DNA of 64,000 bases from Argopecten irradians. Its lineage: Eukaryota > Mollusca > Bivalvia > Pectinida > Pectinidae. The notes under the pieces were generated by a model that was given only the letters and a program-made list of their open reading frames with translations, searched no databases and was not told where the DNA came from. The position numbers and the translations under genes were made by a program. The DNA is taken from NCBI RefSeq assembly GCF_041381155.1, contig NC_091141.1, positions 24,386,828 to 24,450,827 of the forward strand, in the 5' to 3' direction. Positions within the stretch are counted from its first letter, which is position 1; each line of letters opens with the position of its first letter. Shown piece after piece: positions 35,503-46,089 of this stretch.

Positions 35503-36265
35503 TTTATAAAACTCATCATTAAGTTTTAAGTTTTGTCGCCAAGGCTTCCAAATTTAAAAACTTCTTTGACTAGTTTAAAAAAAAACTCATATGATATGAA
35601 CACTCATTTAAGATCCTATATGTATTATACAAACACGTATATTCGTATGTTACACTGTATATATAGAAAAGGCGAGTTATATTACCCACATTAGATGTGA
35701 ATACATACATAGAGCACTGAAAATCATTTTTATGTAAATCAGTATCAGAGGTGGAAATACATCACAAAAATAACAAACAAACAAACATGGAATGTAGATA
35801 TATTTATTAAACGTAAAAAACAAATAAATCAAACTCGTCTGAATTAATAAATAATTCAAAAAGGCAACTTCCCATACCCCTTAAGTAGCCTTACCCATTA
35901 TCAACCCAACATCTTCCCGTACCCCACACCCCAGTATCACACATCCCACCCATGGCACGGTCCCTAAGCCCCCCCCCCCCACTCCCCTTAAAATGAGAAA
36001 AAAAGTAGAATGGAATGTAATAATTAAAAAAACATATATTTGACAACTAATGATATATAATGTATATGTAGTAACTATATGCAAAAGGTTTTAAAAATAA
36101 GATGTCAGTAATGATATTGTATAAAAATTATATAAATTTAAATTAGTAAATAAAGTCTTTATCACAGTTTGAAACTATGTCCAAACATCTCTGAAGTCCG
36201 CTTTCAGTATAAAACATTTCTATCTTTAGATCGTCGACAAGTTCATGATGTTGAGGTATGACGAG

Positions 36266-36393
36266 TCAGTGCCCGGATGTCGGAGGATGAACAAACATGC
36301 CCCATGTTTTTTCTCTGTTTATCTCAGACTTCCGGCTCCAACCAAATCCGACTGTTCCGTTCAACAATCCCAATTTACACTTCACGCGCAGAT
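36266..36393 (-). CDS. Unknown gene, exon 8 (terminal)
   Basis: After TATTTATAG the frame reads LRVKCKLGLLNGTVGFGWSR and ends WGMFVHPPTSGH with TGA at 36268-36266. A phase-1 G from exon 7 completes the first Asp codon. Confidence 0.8.
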
Positions 36394-39300
36394 CTATAAA
36401 TAGAACAATATTCAGTGTAAATAAGTTAGTAAAAGACGAATTGAAAAAAATGGAATAATATATGGTCGGAACTCTTATTAAGAAATGAGTCAGATTAAAA
36501 CTACTAATTCTATAGATTACCTGTTTGTGTTTCAAAGAAACCAGGGAAAGGTTTGGCAGAGTCCTTTCTTCCGGATATCTTAAACCGGAATCCACTTTGG
36601 TTTTTGGACAAGCACAAACCACCTATAAAATAAGATTGATAAAACAATGTAGATCTATATACATGTTCATTGTTGTGAGTTGTCTGAACTGGATCACAAT
36701 TGGGTTTTTCCCGAATTATGCGGGGAAAAAACAAAACAACAAAAAAACGTCTGCATAGACATTATAAAGACATTTATTTTCATATCAATTCCTTGGAATA
36801 AAGCAACAGAAAGATTATAAACTTAGAATAATTGTTTTTAAAAAAAATTTCTTCATCATTTACATTGTAGCTTACCTGATGGAAAACATGTCTTTCTCTT
36901 GGACCTCGGTTTCAAGAACTTAACACCTTTCGTTAGATTGATGGCCCCGAGTACCTGAAAGTAATTAATGAAATGGTTAGACTATGATGTATAATGTACT
37001 AATTCAATTAACCAGTTCTATTTAAATAGTCTCTGCTTACTTCAAATATCTTACCTTAGATTTTGTTTTTGAAGCCCGCGTGATCACGTGCTCAGCTATG
37101 GCGGGAATGCTGATGTTGTTAACTGCTGTCCACACAAACCGCGTGTTTAACCTGCAGACAGAATAGAAAACTCCTCAATCAATCATGATTCATTAAAAGG
37201 TTTTTGACGCGACTAGCTATTTTAACATTTTCAAAGTCAGATTAATTATGTTTCGATCAAATTGCACCCTTGACATTCCAGGGTTACTAGCTAGAATATA
37301 ACAACTGCCTGATTTCTTGTAAAATCTTCATATATCAATACTGAATGCCTTATATAGAGTGTTGTCAAGGCATATTAAAGCATTGGGCTACATATGTAAC
37401 TGTATTTTAATCATGTTGTTCACCTAAGGTTTTGCGTTTAATTTTTTTAATCAGAACTTATATATATATTGAGTAAAAATTGTGATTGAGTCGAAGTTGA
37501 ATTTTTTTCAGAATAAAGTGTACATTGTATACAGCATAAAATGTCCCAGTTACTCGAAACCTCAGATAACTCGAGTGGTACCTCGTCCTGTTGCCTTCGA
37601 GTTAAGGAGATTTGGCTGTAAGTATTTAAACGTGAATAAGATCATAAAAGTTACCTACCCTTGTCGTTTGGTACAAGCCCTGAAGAACCCTTCATTAGCC
37701 TCAATTAAACTCTTCACAGAGCTTGCCACGTGACTTTCTATAGCGACCCGAATTAATGATGTACGTAGATCCTTGTTCGATTCACAGTCAGCTAAACCGG
37801 TCTTCAACTTGTCGTTCAGTCTAGAACAGAACATTGTGATATGAAGGTTAATGATCAGTTTTTGCACTTGTTTATGATGTGAATCTCTGACTTATAACAA
37901 AAAAGGGAGATTACCTCTAATTGTGCATCTTCATTGAGAAGTGATTTAATACAAATATCACAAAGAATTTTGTGATAAATTTTAAAGTGCTTTGAACTTG
38001 CGTTAATAGTTGCTAAATTTTAACATCAATTATCAGTTAATACTATTGTGTGTAATTTGACATTCCTAAGGGTTATATTCTTGATATATCTTTGATATAT
38101 TTACGTTTGTGACATTTGAGATAAAACCTCATATGTGTGATAACTGTGTATATCCTCTGGCAATTTACTTTGATACCTTTTCTGAAAGATTTTAAGTTCC
38201 ATTCTATTGCGTAACCGGATTAATGTCACGGCCATCCTAATTGCCTAAAGGACACTGACCACGGCTGATTAATCTGCCAATGAGCGATATCTGTCAATCA
38301 TAATTCTGTAATTTTATTGTATGTACATTATTTAAGCATGAAATATTTTATTTGTAAGCAGTTAGGTCTCCGACTTTGTACGGAACACATCGGGTACATT
38401 CTGGACATTCCAGAATAGCCCTCCGTCAAGTCAAACGTATCGTTATTAAATTCTAAAGTTAAAATTCAACATTCTCTTACGTCATCTTTACTTCTTGACA
38501 AAACGTACGGAAGTTTCCGTATGTTAATTGGTGGAGATAATCCTGGTAGTACCCACTTCTACGCTGGGTACGCTTTCCCGAAACCTCAACTGCCAAGCAA
38601 GTATTTCCCGCGAGTGACTCAAAGAAGGACCAACTCTATTCGGAATCACACGGACTGGATTTTAACCAAGACTGTGTTCGCCATACTTTGGAGTTAACCA
38701 GGGTAACGTTTTGACTGTAACCATTCAGGATGGCATTATGCTATAGATGTGGAGGCCACGTCGCCCCAAACCATCCGATGTGTTGTCCAGCAAACGGATG
38801 TTACTGTTTCCGATGTGGAAACATTGGCCACTTTTCGAGAATGTGTTTTAATCGAACCGGACATTGTACTACAAATGTTGGTACAACAGGATATTATCCC
38901 TGGACCAGTCAGCGACAACTGCCTATCCATCCTGTTCCTGTCCCTAAAAACTCTTCGGACAGTAAGTCCGTTATTCGCACTGCACCAAAGAAAAAGGCCA
39001 AGTCAACATCTAAACGGCGGCGAGATTCTGGACGTCTCAGGAAATTCCGAGAAACCAAAAAGGTATTGTGTATTTTTCCATTCAGTAACATTGAAAATAG
39101 TGAACTTCAAAACGATTTCCAGAAAGACTCTAACTACAGTAACCAGATAATTTCATTACAGTCAAAACTTGTTCGTACCAAAATTACCATCTCCAAAATA
39201 TCAGAAAAGTGTGCAAAATTACAAAGATCAAACGAAATTCTAGAAGAGGAATGTGCGCGCGTCAAAAATGTGAATATAACCAATTATGTGTCTCAAATTA

Positions 39301-41145
39301 AGGAACTAGAAAAAGCATTGGACAACAGAAAGAAAATTATGAAAAGCAAAGACGAAACAATCAGTACATTACAAACAACCGCGAAACAAAAAGAACAGAC
39401 ACAACGACAAATTGCGAATTTAAAGTTCAAAATTTCGGAGAAGGACGAGGAATTAAAACAGAAACAAAACATAATCACAAGCCTCCAAAAACAACTTAGT
39501 TACTACAGCGCTCCAAATACTACCAGACCGAATACTTTTCCCGGACCACGAAACCAACCACAAAATAATTCACGACGCCAGCGACCACACATTTCCTATG
39601 AAAACCGAGCGAATGGACTCCATCAAAACAGAGGACAGTTTAATTAAGACGCGGGACGCGTCTTTCCCGGAGCGGAAGGAAGTTATCACAAAGAATTTTG
39701 TGATAAATTTTAAAGTGCTTTGAACTTGCGTTAATAGTTGCTAAATTTTAACATCAATTATCAGTTAATACTATTGTGTGTAATTTGACATTCCTAAGGT
39801 TATATTCTTGATCATATTTACGTTTGTGACATTTGAGATAAAAAATCACATATGTGTGATAACTGTGTATATCCTCTGGCAATTTACTTTGATACCATTT
39901 CTGAAAGATTTTAAGTTCCATTCTATTACGTAACCGGATTAATGTCACGGCCATCCTAATTGCCTAAAGGACACTGACCACGGCTGATTAATCTGCCAAT
40001 GAGCGATATCTGTCAATCATAATTCTGTAATTTTATTGTATGTACATTATTTAAGCATGAAATATTTTATTTGTAAGCAGTTAGGTCTCCGACTTTGTAC
40101 GGAACACATCGGGTACATTCTGGACATTCCAGAATAGCCCTCCGTCAAGTCAAACGTATCGTTATTAAATTCTAAAGTTAAAATTCAATATTCTCTTACG
40201 TCATCTTTACTTCTTGACAAAACGTACGGAAGTTTCCGTATGTTACAAACTTGAAAGAGTCACAGGGATTTGTCACGGTTTTTTTGTATAATAAGTCAAG
40301 TAATAAAAAAATGTTTTCCTTTTTTTCTGGAATCATCAATTAAGTAAATAGCTACAGGAAATGTATAACTACGTGTAGAAACTGTAGATTCTTACATTGT
40401 GGTTGGTTTTGTCATGGACACTTCCCAGACTCCACCGGGAGGATACGGAAATGTCCCCAGGAGACAGGCAGTGTCGGCTATAGCTGAGACAAATTTGGTC
40501 ATTTCTGGGTTATCTGTCAAAAACAAATCAGATCGTTTAGAGTGTGAAATTTATTTTTAAAGCAGAACTTTTTCGAATTATCTTTTTTTTCTTTCTTCTC
40601 CACACTTTACGTATCTCTCTGCATGTATTTGTTTATTCTTTTGAACATTTTTGAATGTCTAGTCTTTTAAGTGTTGAAGCTTAACTGAATTGAAAAGATA
40701 TTTACATACCGATGCTGGCTAACTTTTCCTGGTCGTATGCAAATTGCTGAAGTATGTGGAAAGGGACACAACTTCCTTTGATGGAAGTACCGGGATTGGT
40801 TACGTACTCACGGAGTGAGTAGCAATAGCTCTGATACTTCTCCAAGCTAAATAAATTAATAAATACTTAATTGATAATGGATTGTTTTAGTTAATATTTA
40901 AATTTATTGGTAGATTAATGAAAATAAATATAGTCTAGATAAAAAAGATTCAAGTCATCTTTTAAAATTGTCCGTACATTGTACTTCACTTCATACCATG
41001 ATTACACTTTTGCATAATAGATAATCTAATGTTGATGCTGAGTTCAAGGCCTATAAGACGGGTTTATAAAACAATATTATAAAGCAGAAAAAAGTATCTT
41101 AAATATCTGTACATACTTTTCGCAAAGTTCTGATAACTTCTCCAT
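36266..41145 (-). CDS. Unrecognised eight-exon gene, 283-codon product (spliced locus)
   Basis: CDS exons on the minus strand: 41117-41145, 40710-40846, 40396-40513, 37659-37820, 37055-37151, 36876-36954, 36521-36622, 36266-36393. All seven introns are GT-AG and all phases agree. Total CDS is 852 nt including TGA. The product starts MEKLSELCENLEKYQSYCYS. It has a mainly helical middle (LIRVAIESHVASSVKSLIEA, then TAVNNISIPAIAEHVITRAS), a basic stretch (KFLKPRSKRK) and a beta-looking C-terminus (VKCKLGLLNGTVGFGWSRK). No signal peptide or transmembrane helix is seen. The helical middle faintly recalls RUN-type domains, but this is not strong enough to name the family. An LTR element sits in intron 3. 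Confidence 0.8.
36521..36622 (-). CDS. Unknown gene, exon 7
   Basis: The exon lies between TTTTATAG and AAACAG|GTAATC. In the frame fixed by both neighbours it encodes GLCLSKNQSGFRFKISGRKD and SAKPFPGFFETQT. A second frame is also open here but does not connect. Confidence 0.75.
36876..36954 (-). CDS. Unknown gene, exon 6
   Basis: The exon lies between TTACTTTCAG and CATCAG|GTAAGC. It encodes VLGAINLTKGVKFLKPRSKR and KTCFPS. The cluster of basic residues could bind acidic lipid or nucleic acid, but nothing specific is evident. Confidence 0.8.
37055..37151 (-). CDS. Unknown gene, exon 5
   Basis: The exon lies between CTGTCTGCAG and TCTAAG|GTAAGA. It encodes LNTRFVWTAVNNISIPAIAE and HVITRASKTKSK, a probable amphipathic helix. 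The other two frames contain stops. Confidence 0.8.
37659..37820 (-). CDS. Unknown gene, exon 4
   Basis: The exon lies between TTCTGTTCTAG and CAAGG|GTAGGT. It encodes LNDKLKTGLADCESNKDLRT, then SLIRVAIESHVASSVKSLIE and ANEGFFRACTKRQ. This is the longest exon and the most helix-like part. Confidence 0.85.
37956..38525 (+). repeat. Left LTR
   Basis: Starts TATCACAAAGAATTTTGTGA and ends TTTCCGTATGTT. It is matched along its whole length by 39684-40244 and immediately preceded by the ACAAA target copy. Confidence 0.85.
38730..39647 (+). CDS. LTR element gag-like protein (zinc knuckle plus coiled coil)
   Basis: A 305-residue ORF. Near the N-terminus there is a Cys-rich CYRCGGHVAPNHPMC stretch and then a CCHC knuckle CFRCGNIGHFSRMC. 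A basic region follows (KKKAKSTSKRRR), then a long coiled coil at about residues 135-260 rich in K, E and Q, and a Pro/Asn/Arg-rich tail. It would bind nucleic acid and self-assemble. No protease or RT motif is seen. Confidence 0.75.
   Translation: MALCYRCGGHVAPNHPMCCPANGCYCFRCGNIGHFSRMCFNRTGHCTTNVGTTGYYPWTSQRQLPIHPVPVPKNSSDSKSVIRTAPKKKAKSTSKRRRDSGRLRKFRETKKVLCIFPFSNIENSELQNDFQKDSNYSNQIISLQSKLVRTKITISKISEKCAKLQRSNEILEEECARVKNVNITNYVSQIKELEKALDNRKKIMKSKDETISTLQTTAKQKEQTQRQIANLKFKISEKDEELKQKQNIITSLQKQLSYYSAPNTTRPNTFPGPRNQPQNNSRRQRPHISYENRANGLHQNRGQFN
39684..40244 (+). repeat. Right LTR
   Basis: Second copy of the LTR, ending TTTCCGTATGTT and followed by the ACAAA target copy at 40245-40249. 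It is nearly identical to the left copy. Confidence 0.85.
40396..40513 (-). CDS. Unknown gene, exon 3
   Basis: The exon lies between TTTTGACAG and ACAAT|GTAAGA. It encodes NPEMTKFVSAIADTACLLGT and FPYPPGGVWEVSMTKPTT. The phases fit both neighbours. Confidence 0.8.
40710..40846 (-). CDS. Unknown gene, exon 2
   Basis: The exon lies between ATTTATTTAG and ATCG|GTATGT. It encodes LEKYQSYCYSLREYVTNPGT and SIKGSCVPFHILQQFAYDQE, ending KLASI. Confidence 0.8.
41117..41145 (-). CDS. Unknown gene, exon 1 (start)
   Basis: ATG at 41145-41143 in a good context (AACAACATGG) opens MEKLSELCE and closes at GAAAA|GTATGT in phase 2. No ATG-containing in-frame extension was found upstream. Confidence 0.7.
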
Positions 41146-41179
41146 GTTGTTAAGGTTGGTTCTCAATGGAAAGATCGTA

Positions 41180-41186
41180 TTTTATA
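41180..41186 (-). promoter_or_regulatory. TATA-like box ahead of the unknown gene
   Basis: TATAAAA on the minus strand lies about 35 bp upstream of the start codon. If used, it would leave a very short leader. It could equally be chance in AT-rich DNA. Confidence 0.25.
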
Positions 41187-41737
41187 AGAGAGAATTAAAA
41201 GCAGCTTTCAGTCAGAATCGTAAGTGATGCTGTAACTAGGCTTAATTGTTCGCGAGAGAGCGCGAGATTTTTGGCGTCATCAGTAATTGTTCTTCGAGAA
41301 TGAGGTGTGTGACGTATCATATTTCTTTTTTATTGATAATTTCAGACCTCAATACTTTTCGTTTTTTATTTCGCAAACACAAACAAAACACTGACTTCCG
41401 CCCTTATGTGAATGCGCATCCGGTTAGGCTAAAATATATGCCATTACAAGGGTTCGATATCAACATCAGTTTGAATGCAATGGGAAGCATTGTGTTAATA
41501 TTAAAAAATGAAAAAATGAAAACATATGGAATAAATGGATTAAAAACGATAAAATTTTTGTGGAACTATATTTTATTTACTCCCGGAACTTGACACATGT
41601 TTTCCCACCAAATTGGAGCCAGCTGTTCCGCGATTCCATCAATTACTCAGCTGTTCCATCAATCGTTTTAACGTTGAAAAAACGAAGGTTTATTTCACCG
41701 GAACACTAAATTGAAATGAAATGGTCGGTCGAAATGT

Positions 41738-41905
41738 AAATATAAGGAATGTTTTTAATTTTTTGTTGTTTACTGGTGTGTAAACTGCATTTTTTTGTAC
41801 AGATATTTCAACATGACGCGCTGACGCGCGTCATTTAAAATATATGTACAAAAAATGCAGTTTACACACCAGTAAACAACAAAAAATAAAAATCATTCCT
41901 TAATT
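41738..41905. mobile_element. Foldback element with near-perfect arms
   Basis: Arms of about 60 bp contain TTGTTGTTTACTGGTGTGTA and its complement TACACACCAGTAAACAACAA. They are separated by about 35 bp with a TGACGCGCTGACGCGCGTCA core. It lies just upstream of the unknown gene and would form a stable hairpin. Confidence 0.8.
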
Positions 41906-42099
41906 AAAGCGGAAAATTAAGTTTTCAGTGTGAGACTTACATGAAATGATCAATAGTTAAATTGATATCACCAACGGACTCTTAAACATTATGGAGAGTA
42001 AACCCATAATTAATAGTGTTCCGGATCTGATGGTTGACCGTTTTGGAAAACTAGAATAACCGGAAGTGCAACCCCGCTAAATATTCGAACTCATATTGT

Positions 42100-43375
42100 T
42101 TCTCTCTTTCTTTAGAATATGTGCTATTGGTAGTAGATTCTACGTACTGTATCAACATAAAGGATCTTTAAAAACTCGCTGAGACAATCATATCCTATCT
42201 TAGCATAGGTTCTTGAAGATAGACGAACGCGTGGGAGTAGCCAAAGTTTGTTGCGTTACTGAATATCGATTTGTATCTGAAGCCAAAGCTTGTTGCGTTA
42301 CTGATTTAAGCCTATCGATTTGTATCGGAAGATGTTACCTGCATACAGTACTTTCACCGCGAAAATTGGAAATTCATCGTTGTTTTTAGCTGCTACGACC
42401 CATACTGTAAACGTAAGTATGAGAATTTGTTAGCATTCCATTGTTCTGCATTGCGTACGTTTTATGAATCTGCTTTGTATCTGTAAATTACAAAAATATG
42501 TAAGGTCAAGAGTCTTTGATCCCATGTTCAAGAAGCACTGACGTATCGTCATGCGCGGAGAGAGGCATCCCAAAATTACATTTTTACATACCAACGAGGA
42601 AGAGTTATCTCGCTTTGTAGCTAGGAGTACTGAAATATTAATTTGTTCAAACTTCAAATTGTGCATTATATTTTTCAATACATATGGATAAACAAACTTC
42701 TTCTTTTTGTGAGATTCTATAAGAATATTATAAAATTAAAAATAAGAATGAGTACATGTATGTTTTATATCTAGACTATGGACAACGGTGAATATGATGA
42801 TAAACTTGAAGAAGAAGTTAAACAAGAAAGGGAAAAGAAGAGGACGACAAGTATCCACTACAACAAAGAGATAAAATTAATACCTTGAGAATTATCGCAA
42901 TAGACGTTCCTGCTGTCATAAAAGAGCGAATAGCATGTTGCTCGCTGTAAGTTAATTCATAAGAATAACTGAGAGATTTCATGTAACAATTCTATTTTTT
43001 TTTATTATTATTTTGTATAAGATGTTTTCCCTTGTTGTGACCTTTAAGCTTATCACAAGCTAAAAAGCATGTAAAAATATATCACAGAAATAAATCCATA
43101 ATTTAAATATACAAGTATCTTAAATTATACGAACAATGCATACTGTCAATAAATGGCACAACTTAAGTTAACTGGAGTGTACATCATGTAATATGTCATG
43201 AAAAATAGGATTATCCATTTAGGTACAGCAAAAAAAAAATTAGGGTCAGGGGTAAAAAAAAATAGGGTCGGTAGGATAACCCTAAACATACATTTTTTGG
43301 CCTAAGTCGACCCGCATAACCATGACTTTGAGTATGCCTTATTGATTCTCTACCAAAAATCTAAACTACATGTAA
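42100..43375. other. No supported gene
   Basis: A 37-codon frame starting MDNGEYDDKLEEEVKQEREK at 42777 on the plus strand follows an acceptor-like TTTATATCTAG. It could be an exon of the broken gene to its right, but no matching donor or phase was confirmed. A direct duplication of CCAAAG(T/C)TTGTTGCGTTACTG occurs at about 42241-42302. Confidence 0.3.
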
Positions 43376-43379
43376 TCGA

Positions 43380-43970
43380 TCATAAAATGTGTTTCAGGCT
43401 CATGAACTGGAAATCCAATGCCGCTGCATGGTAACCATTACCATTAAGCCTACCTACCAGCTCTTCAACTGTTTCAGTCTCTGCAATTGCTTCAGCCTCT
43501 GCAACTGTATCAGCCTCTGCAACTGCTTCAGCCTCTGCAACTTTATCAGTCTCTGCAACTGCTTCAGCCTCTGCAACTGTATCAGTCTCTGCAACTGCCT
43601 CAGCCTCTGCAGCTTCTTCATCTTTTATCCCTTCAACTTCTACGACTCCTTCAACAACATCCACTGGTTCTAAGAAACATGCTGTATTTAGGGTGCCACT
43701 TCTCCAAACAGAGGCAAATGCTATGCCTGAAGTAGTGTGCCGAGTTTGTGGTGATCGATAGTGCAGAAACCTTGTTTTGGCTAGGTTGTAGACACAAGAA
43801 TCTAAAGACCAAAAAAAAAAAAGACAGGACTGTAACTTTTGGCTGCACCAGAACTGCATTGGCCTATACTATGCCGATGAGAGGAATCTCAGTAAAATTC
43901 CATTCCTTTGCCCAAAACATAGTTCAAAAAATAAAAATTTTGTATGATGCAAGTTGAAATTAAATCTTGT
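43380..43970 (+). pseudogene. Disrupted Ser/Ala-rich and PHD-like zinc-finger fragment
   Basis: A plus-strand frame reads through a Ser/Ala repeat, then KKHAVFRVPLLQTEANAMPE and VVCRVCGD before a stop. Further on, in other frames, come FWLGCRHKN and then WLHQNCIGLYYADERNLSKI plus PFLCPKH. The order CxxC, WxGC, WxHxxCxG, CPxH resembles PHD-type fingers. The pieces fall in different frames around an A-run, so this looks like a decayed host or DNA-transposon-derived gene. Identity is uncertain. Confidence 0.4.
43479..43615. repeat. 18-bp minisatellite, about 7 copies
   Basis: The unit GCTTCAGCCTCTGCAACT alternates with GTATCAGTCTCTGCAACT-type variants, giving an 18/36-bp periodicity. All three plus-strand frames and a minus-strand frame are open, producing spurious Cys/Asn- or Glu/Ala-rich translations. 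Confidence 0.85.
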
Positions 43971-44934
43971 TATCACAATTTGAATTTATATCATCATTAT
44001 TATTATCCTCAACATCATTACCAATGTTTTATTTCTATCATAGTCTATACTTGATTACCAGAAGTTGATGTCAAAAACACATTGCCATGCAAATATGCTG
44101 TGACTAATTGATGATTCTTCGCTATCTGCATGCAACTGGCATCTTATTTATATAATGGATAATAAAATAAAAAATTAAAAAACACATTTGTGATTTTTTT
44201 TTTTTTTATGATTTATTTCAGTATAAGAATTCATTGATTCTCATCATCAATGATTTGGGCTATATGGTTATCAATCAATATATAATCATACAAATTGCAA
44301 TAAATTAATATATGATTAAATTTGCGTGTATAAAAATACCCACATGATCCACACCTTAACACATTTACTCAAAATTGTTGTATAATAAACACACATTCTA
44401 CTCTAAATTATGCCACATAAAGTATACCTAGAAACATTGAAATGTACAATATCAATCTGACATCCACATAATCCTCCAAGGTACCATTTATATCCATGCA
44501 ACATGATTATATACACTGGAAATTTGTCAATGGATATTGGAAATACATATGTACAATGACTTTTTTTTTTTTTGCCATCTTGAACATCTTTGCATTTTGA
44601 TTGGGATTAATAATTAAAATGATAATTAACCACACAAGCCTTAGTCATTTTCTTTTGTATTAATTTGTAAATTGCAGTAGAGATGTAAAAAAAAAAATTT
44701 TAAGTGAGAGTTGAATTCAATTGTATAATTTCATTCTTTAAGTTGTATTATTAATTGCAAGTATCAAGAAAGTAGGTATAGTCTAAACCATAGGATATTG
44801 GTATATACTGTGATCTTGGACGCAATATCTTATAGTATGAACTATATAATCCATCATCTTCAACACTTCATAAACCCTGTATATAGTATACCTGATACTC
44901 TAGTGCTACTACTCACTTTTAATAGAAATTAAGA

Positions 44935-45085
44935 CCTGGCCAAAAGATCATGAAACAATCTTAAGTCTAAAACAGTCTTATGTTTAGACTTAGCCAATTA
45001 CAGATGACGTTATAAAACGTTACGTCAGTTTTGATTGGCTAATCAAAAATTTAAGTCTAAACTGTTTCATGATCCTGAGGCCAGG
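44935..45085. mobile_element. Foldback element
   Basis: GACCTGGCCAAAAGATCATG with AAACAATCTTAAGTCTAAA on the left is mirrored by TTTAAGTCTAAACTGTTTCA plus TGATCCTGAGGCCAGG on the right. It is about 150 bp and non-coding. Confidence 0.7.
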
Positions 45086-45349
45086 AATATCAAGGATGAT
45101 ACAAGAAATACACATTTATATGTGGACTAAGGTTTGGAAAATGTTGCCAATTCCCTTTGAGCTAAATCCATAACATTACAATAAGAATCTCTACTTTTTT
45201 CAATGAAGTCGAATATTTCATTATGTCTGAAAAATCTACCACTATGTAACATTCCACATTTGAGTCACAATTTGAAGTGACAGTAATTATGATACTGAGT
45301 TACTCCAGCTTTCCTTCATCATCAGAGGACATGATGACCACATATCACC

Positions 45350-45495
45350 ATAAGTTCAAATCCCATGTGTGACAGTAGACAGGTACTGATCATTAGTTGG
45401 TAGTTTTTCTCAAGGCACTCTGGCTTTCCTCCACCATCTACACTTGTCATATTCTTATATGACCCTGTCGGTTAATAGAATGTTAAACCCATACA
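45350..45495 (+). mobile_element. tRNA-derived SINE, diverged copy
   Basis: A B-box-like GTTCAAATCCC at about 45355 is followed by AGGTACTGATCATTAGTTGG, TTTTTCTCAAGGCACTCTGG, CTTTCCTCCACCATC, and a GACCCTGTCGGTTAATAGAA tail. The layout matches the better-kept tail at 48763-48900. Confidence 0.65.
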
Positions 45496-45534
45496 ACCTA
45501 GCTTTCATGAACATAGTTGGTCAGCAGTAGCCCA

Positions 45535-46082
45535 AGATACTCTCTGGTCCTGATATTAGACTTAGACATTATGACAGATAGATGTCTAGTTTAGAGACAG
45601 AGCGCAGTGCTATACAAAAATATGGAATTCCCCAACACTGTTTGGTATCAGGCCAGGTCATCTCCAATTTAGACTGCTTACAAAATGTAACCACCAAGAA
45701 TCGCCACTTACCATGGTCTTTCATTTACTCATAGCCATCCATTTTATCACAGATGCAAGTTCTATTGTATCAATACAGTAGTTTCTTTTCCCCAATTTTA
45801 AATATCCCTCCACATCGTCGCCATTTTCTCATAGTATGCAAATCACCTCTTATTTTGACAGATTGCTTTATTTGGGTAGATAAATCACCTGGTATTCATT
45901 TGTTGAAAATACAAGATAAGTTGTGCTTCTTGGTGGTCAGTCTGAATAGTAGTTGACCTGGTCCAATACCGAACGGTGTCGACGAATTCTACCTTTTCAT
46001 GTAGTAATGCGCTCTGGCCTTAAACCAGACATCTATTTGTCATAATGTCTAAGTCTGGTGTCAGGGCCAGAGTATCTCAGCA
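45535..46082. mobile_element. MITE with long diverged inverted repeats
   Basis: Arms of about 150 bp are visible: GATACTCTCTGGTCCTGATA to TTAGACTTAGACATTATGAC on the left, and the mirrored GTCATAATGTCTAAGTCTGG to GGCCAGAGTATC on the right. TACCAAAC/GGTCC(A)ATACCG blocks form a further inner pair. No transposase is present. Confidence 0.65.
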
Positions 46083-46089
46083 GAGGCTT

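Larger units (their letters stand above)
37956..40244 (+). mobile_element. Short LTR element with gag-like ORF (non-autonomous)
   Basis: Two LTRs of about 565 bp (37956-38525 and 39684-40244) flank a 1.16-kb interior. The target duplication is ACAAA. A purine-rich tract (GGAGCGGAAGGAAG) precedes the right LTR. The interior holds one gag-like ORF and no pol region, so the element would depend on a partner for mobility. The LTRs agree at roughly 97-98% by eye, so it is young. The retained ORF looks whole. It lies antisense in intron 3 of the unknown gene, which would otherwise be about 285 bp. Confidence 0.85.

Noticed and set aside
41246-41593. Plus-strand 115-codon frame next to the unknown gene's start, possible divergent gene
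   Set aside because: Low-complexity residues, no domain, no splice partners; likely chance in AT-rich DNA.
43389-43735. Cys/Asn-rich (CNCFSLCNC) and Leu/Gln-rich frames, and the Glu/Ala-rich minus frame
   Set aside because: Artefacts of the 18-bp minisatellite being open in several frames.
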